Shown here: positions 37,253 through 48,310 of the stretch, one piece after another
Layout: every line of letters starts with the position of its first letter
Numbering within the stretch: position 1 is the first letter of the stretch
Source of the DNA: Anagrus nilaparvatae
Taxonomy: Eukaryota; Arthropoda; Insecta; Hymenoptera; Mymaridae
Reading direction: 5' to 3'
Length of the DNA: 64,000 bases
NCBI GenBank assembly: GCA_022575985.1
Contig: JAKSXM010000237.1
Coordinates: 5,722,501 to 5,786,500 of the forward strand
Program-made: the position numbers and the translations under genes
Notes under the pieces: generated by a model
Told to the model about the DNA's origin: nothing
The model's input: only the letters and a program-made list of their open reading frames with translations
The model's database searches: none

Positions 37253-37353
37253 TATATTATTCTCTAATAATTGAGATTGATTAATTAGTTTCTGTAAATC
37301 TATATTTAAATGATCGAAAATCTTTGAATTTCCACTTCCTGAGTGGTTTTTAA

Positions 37354-38490
37354 CTACTTTGTTGCTGAATCTGTTTTATCTGTACATTTTGGGTCAAGTT
37401 TTAGAATCCCTGCTTTAGGTAAATTAATCGTTACTGGGGCTTTTTGTTCACAATTAATATATATTGAATCGTTATAAAATTTCGAAAAACCCCATTGATT
37501 TTTCCTAACTAATTTTAACCGATAAGTATTTATCAGTTTCTTTAATTTTACGTTACAACTTTCAATAATTAAATTTTCATTTATTAATATATTTACTTCA
37601 CAGTCCAATGTTTTATCTACTTGCAAAATTGGATTTATATTTTTACAAATAAAAGTATTTTTAATTCTTTTGCAATTTTGTAAATCTTCATAATCCAGTG
37701 ATATATATGATTGATTATTTATTTCCAATGCCGAAAATTCAAACGGTGGGAGTATATATGCTGAAACTTCTGTATTTCGCATATTTTGCAATATCGGTAT
37801 TGGGTGTAGTTTATATAAATATATATACACATATTCTAATAATGGCACAAATACTGCATAAATCAGATTATTATTTGCTACATATACTATTATTTTTGAC
37901 ATTTGGACTACTTCTGATAGAGTAAAATTGTTAAAATTATTACTTGACTTTCAAATTCCTGACTCGCTTCTCTTAAATTATTTATTGCATTTGCTGAATT
38001 CAATTCAAATTTAGTTTTATTTTGTTGAATTGTTAATTCCTGAATTTGGCCTGAAAAATTCCCCAAATGTTCATTAATATTACTAAGTTCTGAGTGTATT
38101 ACTTCTGTAAGATTTTGTAATAAATGAGCTACTTCTTTACTGATATTATATGATTTTGAAGCTATTTCTCTTAATAAAATTTCTGAATCTTGATCTATTA
38201 ATCCAAATAATATATGTTCAATTTTTCTTATCCATGGAAAAACACTCTGCCTTTTTTCTCTTTTATTATTTCTAATATTTTATATTTTTGTTATAGATTT
38301 AGTTATTTGATATAATCCTGACACCGAAATTTTAATTTTGTTATATAAATGGCTAAATTCTTCTTTAAAAATACATGGATTTTGACATAAATTCTCCGTT
38401 GTATTTATTGCTTGTGCTATTTTTGGTGCTGCTTTTAGTAATGGATTCAAATCTATTTTATTAAATATTTTATATGTAATAGTTGACAAT
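37354..38490 (-). pseudogene. Endogenous retroviral env relic (insect errantivirus/F-like type), broken
   Basis: Read on the minus strand, three blocks in different frames make up part of an envelope glycoprotein. The upstream block is at 38,489-38,280. The middle block (about 38,270-37,900) opens with a basic furin-type cleavage motif, followed by a hydrophobic fusion-peptide-like start and a long helical region rich in N, L and E. The third block (37,902-37,354) holds the cysteine-bearing ectodomain portion. Frameshifts and stops separate the blocks, and no transmembrane tail is evident before the end. The copy is a dead remnant. Gag and pol are not seen nearby. The 3' side stops about 100 bp before the end of the 33-kb inverted-repeat block, so its LTR is missing. 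Confidence 0.65.
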
Positions 38491-39292
38491 CTTAAATTTC
38501 CAATTCATTCATATAATAGTCCTGGATTATTATTTATTGGTTCTATTTCTATCCCTTCAAATGCATAAGCTCCTATTATTAACCTGAAATATAATTTTTC
38601 TTTTATAACTTTTAATTTTCTACTCTTATTTTTTTTGCATATTCTTATATTGTTTATTTTCTTACTTATTATTAACACTATTTTGCCATAATATTCATTT
38701 ACTATTATTTTTTTTTATCCACACTTTTATGCCATCTTTATTTTATAGTTTTGTATCAAATGTTCCAATATTATCATTCTTTTCTTATCCATTTTTCTTA
38801 TTTAAAAACTCCTTAAAAAAAAACTTATTCTAAACTTTCCTATATTTCCCAATAATAAAATTTTATTTTTCAAAAAATCTTAAAATTTGTCCCTAACATC
38901 TAATTTTTATTTTATAAATTAAAAAAAAACTTTAAAAAAATTAAATTAATTAAAAAAAATTCAATTTTTTATAAATTAAAAAAAAAACTCTCATAATAAA
39001 TATTTATCCTTTATTTTACCAAAGATATTTTTTCTTAATACTTTTTATTATTATATATATTATATTTTTAATTTTCGTGTAAAAAAGAATTTTACCACAC
39101 AAAAACCTTAATTTACTAAAAAAAACTTAATTTTCTACTTATTTTTCATCATTATATTTATTATCAACAATTTTCCCATTATATTCATGTTTCAAAAATT
39201 TTTAAATTACGTGTTTTTATTTTGTCGGTAAAAAGAATACTACTTTTATCTACGGCCACTTTGTTATCATACTTTTTCTTATGGTAAACTAC
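38491..39292. other. AT-rich tract without a gene
   Basis: T-rich on this strand with many short C-containing words (TTCTTTTCTTATCC). This may be decayed upstream sequence of the env relic. Beyond 39,240 composition begins to change toward the LINE. Confidence 0.35.
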
Positions 39293-39868
39293 CTATGCAT
39301 GTAAGTCTGGTTTAGTAATGTGTGAAGGTGAAATGTTATTGGGAAATGGCACTGTCATCAGACAAGGAGGAGTCATTATCCAATCTGTAGGGGGTCTGCC
39401 TATGGAATCAATGTCGTCTGGTTCCAGAGTCAAATCTGACATCAGCCCTCATGATTCCACTGAAAGATACCTGACCTGTTCCATGACGGGTATAAAACAT
39501 TGTGGAATGGTAGCAAATATGGAGGTGAAAACACTTCACCTGAGATTGAAGATTGGTATTCCCTCGCATCACCGCCTCTCAATCGAAGTCTGTTACATTC
39601 CGGATTAATAAATGTATATGGTGCTATTAGACATGATGGTGAAACTCCCCCAATCTGTAGGACTATTATTAATCAATGGACGCTGGAAGCTGATAGATAC
39701 TCTCTGTAAGCGACTAACGCAAAACCTTTAATAATTCTCTGAAGAGTACTCTTACCCAACTAAGGGCCCTTTGTCCAGGGACACAGGCTTATGCTAGATA
39801 AATACAGTGAATTACCCTAGGTTGATACCCCTCTTATATAGGGTAATTCAACCTCTGATTCCGATCAA

Positions 39869-41687
39869 GTGAAAGCCTTGGTAGTCAGAGCCGGAGACAC
39901 GGATTCTGGGGGTCTCCAATTTAGCATTTCCCAGCAGCAAGGGCAGAGCATCACGCCCACAGAGCAACAACATCTAGCTCTAACTGCTGAAGAAAATACG
40001 GCAAGGGTAGTCTTAACTACGCTAGAGGTCAAGGATTCCTCCCGTAAATCCTTAATGGAAGGTGATATAAGCGCAAAATGTGGCGACTAAAAAGGTTCAA
40101 GCAATAGCTTGATACGGCCTTCTATTCTGAAGGACCAGAGGTCATATTCGTTGCCTAATGTTAGCGAAGTTTGGCTTGATGACAAAGGCAAGAAGGAAGA
40201 AATTATGGAAAGATATCTCCGGGAGTCATAGGAATATAACAAGGCGTGCATTGAAATCCACGCAAACATGGAGAGAGATATTACTCAGATGAGAGACTCA
40301 GTCAAAGTACAGCAGAACTGTAATATAACTGTCAAAAAAGGCATAGCTAAGTTTGAAAAATATTTAGCCAGCTAAAGACAATTTTTGAACTGCAGCAGGA
40401 GGTTTTAAATGGAAAACAAAAAACCCGGTATTTCTATACAGGAAGCATCAGGGACTATTACTGGAAAAGGAAAGAAAAGGGCTCGGACTGAGTCCCAAAG
40501 TCCAACTGGAAAGGAGAATACAAAAAAGAGGCCGGCGCGGAAAACGTCTTCAAAATTCCCTCTAAAGAAGACCTTCGCTAACGCGGTGACGTCTCCTCCG
40601 AAAGATAAGGATCAGGAGGGGGCTAAGGTAGCTTCTGGCCAGCAAACGCAGCCAAAGGATGTAGCTACAGACACCCCCCCCCCTCCAGATAAGGATGATT
40701 TCGTCGCCGTTAAAAGCAAAAGTCAAAGAAAAAAGGAGAAGAAGAAAAAGAAAAAAGAGTTTGAAAGAAAGGAGGCAGAGGCTCATATAAACCAAGAGCA
40801 GGAAAAGAAAAAGCAGCAGGAGAAGCAGCAGCAGCAGCAAAAAATAACTGCAACAGTAGCAGACCACCGACAGGGGGCAGAGAATAAAAGAATAGAAAAG
40901 AAAAAGACGCAGAAGAAGGAATGAGATGGTGAATCTCCTCCTTCCGAAGCGACAGAAAAAGGCAGGAGAAAGAAGCGCCAGAACCGGCGCATAAGGATCC
41001 CTAAGCGTAAGGAGATTCTAATAATAAAGCAATAATATGCGACAGCCCTGCTGGAGATCAAAAGAGGTGTTCAACTAAAGGATTCGGGGACTGAGGTTCA
41101 CTGAATCCAGAAAACCCAGGATTGAAGCGTCCTAATAGAGCTGAGCTCGTCAAAAGACCGGCGAAAACTATTAGACACTGTCAAGAAGGTCGCAGGCCCA
41201 GAAAGTACAGTCAAGGAACTGATTCCCCACCTAACCGTGGAGATCAGAGGCCTAGATGGTACTACTGGCAGCGACAAATTGAGGCAGGTGGTAAAGGCGG
41301 AAACCAAGCTGCAGAACAATCGTAATGTAGCGCAAGGCGGTCGTAGAGCTACCAGAGGCCGCCGCACTAAAATTGAACAATAAAAGCCGGCTAAATAATG
41401 GCTGGTCTAATTGGCAAGCGCGCTTAAGAGCCGAGGTTATACGGTGCTTTAAGTGTCTTGGTTTCGGCCACAACCAGTGGTCATGTAAGGGCACGGACCA
41501 AAAGTTTGCGTATTTTAAATGCGGTGTTCAAGGCCACAAGTCAGAAAAATGTCTTGTGGAGAAAGCAGAATGCTTCCTCTGCAGGGAAAGAACTGACAAG
41601 GCCAAGACCGACCAACTTCCAGGATGCAGAGCATGCAAGTGTTATCGGGAGGCACTTACGGCAAGTAAGATAAAGTGTCATCGGTAA
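39869..41687 (+). pseudogene. LINE ORF1 (gag-like), several frameshifts and stops
   Basis: The N-terminal part is read at 39,869-40,090 and, after breaks, to about 40,380 (..KKGIAKFEKYLAS). A middle lysine-rich part at 40,409-40,924 has GKGKKRARTES, DTPPPPDKDDFVAV and a long K/E/Q coil. A further part at about 41,160-41,370 includes LLDTVKKVAG. The C-terminal part at 41,373-41,687 carries one good CCHC knuckle, CFKCLGFGHNQWSC. It is followed by a second that has lost its first Cys (YFKCGVQGHKSEKC) and a Cys-rich third. ORF1 proteins of R1 elements bind the element RNA. Several stops make it non-functional. Confidence 0.8.
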
Positions 41688-41693
41688 CGTTCG

Positions 41694-42146
41694 GAGTCCT
41701 GCAAGGGAATATGAAAAATACCATTTTGCTGACCATTTGCTCGATTAGCTCGCGGGCGAGACAGACTCTAGCGTCGTCTGGCTATGTCCCTACATGGAAA
41801 AGGCAACTGTCACGTCTGGGCAAAGTGCGGTGATACAACTTTCATTAGTTGTTATTTGTCACCGAATGAAACTATTGGGGTGTTCACCGCAAAGCTGGCC
41901 TCATTGGAGGAAACGATAAGGGATGTCTCTGGCAATATCATATTTGCCGGGGACTTAAATGCCAGGGCCGTAGAATGGGGAATGCCAAGCACGAACCGTA
42001 GGGAAACGTTGATCTTAGAGATGGCCGCTAGAACTGATCAAGTGGTCATGAACTCTGGGAACAATCCAACCTACGTAAGGCCAGGCTTTGGTGAATCGAT
42101 CCCTGACTTCACTTTCGTCTCGGCCGGGTTGGCAGGAAGAGTGGGC

Positions 42147-42150
<4 letters not shown>
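41694..42150 (+). pseudogene. LINE ORF2 endonuclease domain, truncated
   Basis: Begins near VLQGNMKN (an R1-type endonuclease start) and breaks by frameshift. It continues open from 41,784 with ISCYLSPNETIGVF, the catalytic FAGDLNARAVEWG box and ESIPDFTFVSAGLA. This apurinic-like endonuclease nicks the target DNA in target-primed reverse transcription. Sequence ends at GRVGG, just before the poly(A). Confidence 0.82.
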
Positions 42151-42181
<31 letters not shown>

Positions 42182-42187
<6 letters not shown>

Positions 42188-44267
42188 TAATAAACTACAA
42201 AAAATAAATTAATAAATACCCTGCCAACTAGCTGGCACTAATGTTCCTCAAACAATGAGCTTAAGACTTTATTATGCCACAGATATCACCGATTACAAGC
42301 ATGAAATCATACATACATTTCTATTAACTTTTAAAAGTTAAAAGAAAATTTATGTATTGATTTCAACTAAATCTATTTTTTTCAAAATAAAATCCAACGT
42401 AATTCATTGGATAATAATTATTCAAGATAGTACTTTCATGGAATTAAATGAAGTATTACACCAAAAAAAAAAAAATTTTGCAGTTATTTTTATTTTTGTT
42501 TTTTAAATTTTGAGAAAAAAATTTTGAAAAAATTCGGTATCAGATCCAAAAAATTACTATAAACGAACTTTCTAAAACTAGTACCCTCGTAGAAATAAAT
42601 TAGGTACTACGTTCAAAAAGAAAAAAAAATTTGGTGTTTTTTGTATTATTTTATGACAATAATTTTTGAAAAACAATTTTCAAAAAATTAAGTATCAGAT
42701 TCAAGATATCGAGTAAAAACCATACTTTATAATATAAGTACTTTCATGGAAGTAAATGAGAGATTACATCCAAATTAAAAAAAAAAAAAAGTATTTTGAG
42801 ATTTTTTGATGAAAAAATTTTTGGAAAAAAAATTAGGTCTTAATTCGATAATGGTTGTGAAGTATCACTCGTTACAATATTTTCAGATATTAGTGCTTTC
42901 ATGGAATTAAATGAGGTATTACACCCAAAAAAAAACATTTCAGGTTTTTTAATTTTTTTTTTTTTTAATTTTGAGAAAAAAGTTTTAAAAAAATTTGGTG
43001 TCAGATCCAAAAAATGACTATAAACAAGAGGAATTCCACGGATAAATAGCACAAAATGATGGTCAAGGTCTTAAAAATAAAATTTTTTTTTTTTCGTTAA
43101 AACATGTTAAAATTAGATTATTCCCCAAATCTGAAGGTTTTTTATAGATTTTTAAGGTTTGTATGCCAGTTCAAAGTTTTTTGGTAAATATTAACCTCTC
43201 AGCCACCGTTTTTCAAAGTTCGTTATAAAATTATTAAAAAACGTTAAAAAAAAAACAAAAAAAGGTTTTCGATGAAAAATGTTATGACAAACTCGAATTT
43301 TTAGTCGGATTTTGACTGCAGGGCTTCATTTCGCGGGAAAATTTAAATTAGTAATTTTCAACTCTAAACTTTAAATGGGCATACCCAAAAAGCTTGCAAC
43401 TTTAAAAAAAATTTTTTCTCTGAAAATTTTCCAAAATTGCATATATTTCACTGAAAAAAATTTCCCGAGAGTAATTTTTGTTTTAAGCGCGTAATCCCGA
43501 TTTTCGTGAATTCTATTTGTTTAAATTTTGATTTTTTTACATTTTTATGCTTATGCGTGAAAAATATTTTTAAAAACAATATTTATATGTACATAGGCCG
43601 TTACCTGTCTTTTAGTAGTTCAAAAATACTTAATTTTTTTCTATAAAATAATTTCTTGATTAACATTTACCTCACTACTACCATAAAACTCAAGATTTTA
43701 TCCTGCCGCTAAATGACTAAAAACGTAAAAAAAATCAGATTCATTATAGATATGAATTATTTTATTTATATAATAAGGAATTTTCAACTAATTTATAATC
43801 TATTGACACTTTGACAAAGACAAAACAAGGCATGGTTTTATGCGCAATAGATTTGAAAAATAGATCTAGAATACCGAAATATTGTATTAAGTAAATTGCC
43901 AATAAGGTAAAAAAATTACTCATAATAAACAGTACAAATAAATTTATCATATTTATTCATACACAAAAAGAATACACACAGTTTATGATAATATTATTTT
44001 AAAATAAATATCTAATTAGCTAATTTTTAATTTAGCTAAATTCTTTTACTTATATTTAGATTAGATTTTCAACAAATATGATCGTTTATTTAAAATTTTT
44101 AAGCTTATTTAATCTTACCTTATTATATTCAAACGTTTATATTTAATTATAATTAATCAAGTAAATACTCCATTTAACCAAAATATCCTTCAATTTATGC
44201 TATTCAATTTATAAAATTTCTGCCCTCGAATAAGATTATTATTTATGGAACATAATATGTTACAGTA
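42182..44267. repeat. Diffuse tandem repeats (42,430-43,060) and AT-rich sequence
   Basis: Four imperfect units of about 150 bp share CTTTCATGGAATTAAATGA, TATTACACCMAAAAAAAA and a TTTTTTGAAAAA stretch, then TATCAGATCCAAAAAATNAC. From 43,060 to 44,267 no gene or repeat is recognised; 43,100-43,560 is less AT-rich but not open. Confidence 0.55.
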
Positions 44268-45509
44268 TTATATGTTAAGAGTGGCAGGATTTTCCGACCA
44301 CTTGAAATATTCATAATTTTTTGCTCGCGATATGTTCAAAAGTTCTTCATCGGACATTTTAACCATTACTAATATTTCCGCTGTTTCTTCTGCTTCGTTA
44401 ACAGAAATTATTTGCCCTATAAACCAGTTTCCATTGGCTACGAATGAAACGTACATCATAGGAGAATAAGACAATGCTTCTGTTGACTTAATGCTTTTTT
44501 GTAGTAAACTTACTTGTAATCTTACATTTAACAATTTTTTCTGTAAGTGGTTCAAAATAATGCAGGGACCTTGTTCCGGGTAAAGTTTTTGCATTGCCTT
44601 TTACTGCATTGGTTCTATATAAATTTATATTTTCTGCACTTATTAATATTGGCTTTATTAAAAATTTCACACTAATACAGTAATCATACAAATCTTATAC
44701 ATTTCCTATCAGGTTATCTGCCGGCCTTCGTAAGCTTTCTTTTGAAGCTTCTCTTTTAATTGAGCCACCTATTCCATCACATGGTTATTTACCATGACAA
44801 GAAGCAAAAAAGACCACAAAGCTGAAATTCCAAACTTTTTTTTATGTTTACATAAAAATGAGAAAATATTACAATTTTTATACTGAGCAGCACATCCGTC
44901 ACTGAAATATTCAACATTTTTTATATTTGAGAAATTTTATTTTATAAAAGATATAATTTTTTCGATTATTACTTCGACTAAACAAGTATCATGTGTTAAG
45001 TCTTCATTAATAACGCAAAAACTTTTAGCCACCATCTTACCATTTTCTATTAAATAAATAACAACAGGGTGTATAGTACAATATTTTTTGGACCAGAAGG
45101 CACTTAAAATTTCATCTTGAATAATAAAACTAAAATTTTCGCTGAAATCTACAAGGATCAGCGCTGAGTTTGTTTCCAGCGAATCTTTTCTTTCCTTTAA
45201 ATGTCGAGATTGCTGTTTAGCTATATAATGGTGCTGGAATAGTTTGTCAGAGTCATTAATTATATTTAAAAATATTTCATATCTGTTATCAAATTTTGTT
45301 TCAAGTTGTGATCTATCTTGATTTGTCCATTGCTTATATTCTATAGATTCACTTTTCCAATCTTCTATAATAGTATCTTTGTCTATTTCGTATTCATTTT
45401 TTAACATATTAAATATTTTTTCCTCTAGGTATTTTTTATCGCAACATTTTTTGCACAATCTCATCATACAGTCAAAATTTTGATTATCACAGGCAACTTC
45501 AGACACAAT
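44268..45509 (-). pseudogene. Relic of a widespread transposon-linked protein family (SDGCAAQYKN type)
   Basis: On the minus strand, 45509-44937 reads MMRLCKKCCDKK.., ..ALILVDFSENFSFIIQDE, HPVVIYLIENG and NEDLTHDTCLVEVI. After stops and shifts, 44,920-44,740 gives fragments like VTDVLLSIK, HVMEIGGSIKREASKESLRRP. Then 44691-44268 reads NAVKGNAKTLPGTRSLHYF and ends ENPATLNI. The order DF-E-(Y/F)-SF, HDT, SDGCAAQYKN, DGIGGxxKR, PGTRSxHxF is a pattern I know from highly repeated proteins in aphids, hydra and other animals, probably a DDE-type transposase. I cannot name its superfamily with confidence. The N-terminus is cut exactly at the LTR beginning at 45,510. Confidence 0.6.
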
Positions 45510-46411
45510 TGTTACGTATGATAGGTTAAATTCGAGCTATCGCATTCGCATTCTTTAATATTTATATATTTAATTATATTAATATTTATATATTTATTTA
45601 TATATTTATATATAGTTATTCCTGCTTATGTTAGCTCGTAAATCGAGCTAACATACCTGCATTTCCTCTTTCATACATTCTTTAATATCCTATTTCACCA
45701 ATTCAGATCCGGCTCCTTATAAATTGACAGAAATATAAAATCGAAGGTCATTAATGACGCATTTAGAAATATTTTAGGCAACGAAGAGTTGCATAAATCC
45801 CCTCACGATTTCCCCCGAAATAATCAACGACGCTTTCGTTAATTGGACGTGACGAGACCAACGCTTCCGCGTATTGGACAATCCCACCTAAATTCAAGTA
45901 CCTGGGCAGTTATTAATTAGTTTATATAATATAACCGCAACTGCCCTAAATCCAGTTCTACTGTCAGTTCCTCTCGGTTACTCTCAGTTACTTTTACATC
46001 CTCCCATTATAACTGGCCTACTAACATCAGGTCTAGTTTAGGAGACTTATATTCGATTAGAACAGACTTGTTACTATAACTATCTTACAGTTTAATTATC
46101 CATTCAGTTTAATTGACTTAGACGGTTTTTTATATCAACTTAAAATAAAGTCATTAACTTAATCAAAAGTGCTCAGTGTATTTATTTAATTGTGATAACT
46201 TCCTTCTATAATCAAGAACTTAACGCAGTTAAGTTCAACCAGCTGTAATACCCGAGGTCATCAACATATCTACAACAGTTATCAACATATATCAACTTCT
46301 AATTCCATATATAAGTATAAAATACCTGGGGCACTCAATATCCTCAGGATAAACTTATTTATATTTATTTATTATTTACGTATCCCGAATTAAACCCCAG
46401 GATACGTAACA
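45510..46411 (+). mobile_element. 902-bp long terminal repeat of a retroelement
   Basis: Starts TGTTACGTAT (45,510-45,519) and ends ATACGTAACA (46,402-46,411), a perfect 10-bp inverted pair with the canonical TG..CA ends. The inner text includes GGACGTGACGAGACC, a CTCAGTTAC-rich region near 45,970-46,000 and AATAAAG at 46,143. This fits a promoter followed by a polyadenylation signal. The sequence after it looks like a primer-binding site, so this is a 5' LTR rather than a solo LTR. No gag, pol or second LTR is found in the window. The element interrupts the relic gene at its left. Confidence 0.75.
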
Positions 46412-46759
46412 GAAATTGGCTCCCCAAGTGGAAAGCTGGTTTGAAGGAATAGTAGGATCAAATATCAAGTAATTATCTAAATTTTATGAAAAGAAGAGAA
46501 CGACATCACTTTCCTTGCGAAAAGTGCAAAGGAGAAATAAAAGAAGAAACAAAAGTACAAAAAAAAAAAAAAAAATTTTTTTTAAATTTCCAAACACGAA
46601 ATATTATCAACAAACAAGTCAAATAGTGAAGTAACTATAACAGTAAAATACACCAGCGAACTCATAAAAAAGAATCCATCCAGTTCTAATCAATCAAATA
46701 CCGAAGACAATCAATGACAATTTAAGCCGTTATACCACAACATTAACATCAGAGGAAAC
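46412..46759 (+). other. Leader of the truncated LTR element, non-coding
   Basis: About 350 bp of A-rich sequence with stops in all frames and an A15 run near 46,560. It runs straight into a minisatellite. If gag once followed, it has been deleted. Confidence 0.45.
46413..46434 (+). other. Primer-binding-site-like sequence after the LTR
   Basis: GAAATTGGCTCCCCAAGTGG begins two bases after the LTR end. TGGC followed by a C-rich stretch and AAGTGG resembles the tRNA primer sites of gypsy-like elements (TGGCGCCCAACGTGGG type), with changes. The tRNA was not identified. Confidence 0.5.
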
Positions 46760-47075
46760 CAATAAGCCAAGCTGATAAGCCAAGCCGTAAGCCAAGCTGA
46801 TAAGCTAAGCTGATAAGCCATGCCGTAAGCTAAGCTGATAAGCCAAGCTGATAAGCCAAGCTGTAAACCAAGCTGATAAGCCAAGCTGTAAACCAAGCTG
46901 TAAGCCATGCAGATAAGCCATGCCGTAAGCTAAGCTGATAAGCCAAGCTGTAAACCAAGCTGTAAGCCAAGCTGTAACCAAAGCTATTTATTACCAAGCA
47001 GTGCTAAGCTATGTCAAGCAGCAAGCCAAGCAGTACGAAGCCGTGTAGCAGCAAGCCAAGCAGTGTCCAGCAGCT
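46760..47075. repeat. Minisatellite of 11-13 bp units (AAGCCAAGCTGAT)
   Basis: About 25 copies alternate between AAGCCAAGCTGAT and AAGCCAAGCTGTA, with variants CATGCCGTAAGC and CTAAGCTGATAAG. It decays into CAAGCAGCAAGCCAAGCAGT at the right. The minus-strand open frame over it is a translation of the repeat only. Confidence 0.9.
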
Positions 47076-47479
47076 TTATCCAACAGATTCCTTTAATAAA
47101 ACTTTCTTTTTTTTTCTTTCGTAAACCTCCGAGACATATTAGATAATTTTTTTTATAAATGAAAATCTGAAAAATTTTTTTTTAGAATAAGCTACAAGAT
47201 TACGTATCAAAATCCTTTTTTACCCTAATTACGGTAAAACAAAAAATTATATCATTAAAAAAATAAACAAAATTTATATTCTCAATTTATATTTTCAAAC
47301 TTTATTATTTTTCCGAAATCCTAAAAATACATTGGCTTTACGTATCCAAATTCTAAAATATTTTTTTATAGAATCCTAGTAAAATTAAATATACTTAACT
47401 ACACTTCAGTCATCCGATTTTTATTTATAAAATTAATAAAATTTTTTCTATTCAATATAAAATACTGACCTTTTTACTC

Positions 47480-48310
47480 ATGCATACTATAATCTAATAA
47501 TTCTTAAAATTTAAATCCTAATTGATTTTTTTATAATGAACAGCAAACTAATATAAATTTCAACGCTTTTAAACCAAAATTTATTTAATTTCGCTAAAAT
47601 TAACTTTAAAATGGCAAAATTATAGACTGAAAATCTAAAAAAATACAGAATTTTAAAAATTTTATATCGAATCGATTTTTTATATAATGAACGGGTTACC
47701 GATATTAATTTCAACGCTATTTATTTAATTTATTTAATTTTGCTAAAATTGACCTTATAAAGCAAAATTTTAGGCCAAACATCTGAAAATTTCACAATTC
47801 TTAATATTTAAATCCTAATTGATTTTTTATATAATGAACAGCTAACCGATATTAATTTTAATGATTTTAAATCAAAATTTAATTACTTTTGCTAAAATTG
47901 ACCTTATAAACCCAAAATTTTAGGCCAAAAATCAAAAAATGTTACAATTCTTAAAATTTAAATCTTAATCAAATTTTTATATAATAAAAAACTAACCGAT
48001 ATTAATTTTAATGCTTTTAATCAAAAATTAATCTAATTTCGCTAGAATTGACCTTATAAAGGCAAAGTTCTAGGCCTGAAATATAAAATTTTTATAATTC
48101 TTAAAATTTAAATTACAATTGATTTTTTACATAATGAACAGCAAACGGATATTAATTTCAACGCTTTTAAACCAAAATTAATCTAATATCGCTAAAATTG
48201 ACCTTTTAAAGGCAAAGTTCTAGGCCAAAAATCTAAAAAAATACACAGTTTTAAAATTTTTTATTCATTTCAACCGATATTCATTTCAAAAATTTTAAGC
48301 CAAAATTAAT
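47480..48310. repeat. Tandem repeat of about 155 bp, five to six degenerate copies
   Basis: Copies share TTCTTAAAATTTAAATCCTA, ATTGATTTTTTATATAATGA, ACAGCAAACCGATATTAATTT, TCGCTAAAATTGACCTTA and TTCTAGGCCAAAAATC. No coding potential. Two weaker relatives (TTGCCAAAATTAGCCTTGC) occur at 49,830-50,110. Confidence 0.8.

Larger units (their letters stand above)
39293..42181 (+). mobile_element. R1-like LINE, 5' part only, ending in poly(A) inside the endonuclease
   Basis: GC-richer than its flanks. It consists of a 5' leader (39,293-39,868), degraded ORF1 with zinc knuckles (39,869-41,687), then the start of ORF2 with an apurinic-type endonuclease that stops abruptly at 42,150 in more than 30 A residues (42,151-42,181). 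No reverse transcriptase follows. TAAACTAC occurs at 39,285-39,292 and again at 42,191-42,198, ten bases after the tail. This may be the target duplication, but the match is short. The other LINE, at 11.7-13.5 kb, has the complementary 3' half. Confidence 0.8.

Noticed and set aside
40562..41061. Leucine- and cysteine-rich open frames on the minus strand
   Set aside because: They are antisense of the lysine- and glutamine-rich ORF1 of the LINE.
46711..46908. Minus-strand open frame rich in AYQLSLSAWL repeats
   Set aside because: It is the translation of the AAGCCAAGCTGAT minisatellite.
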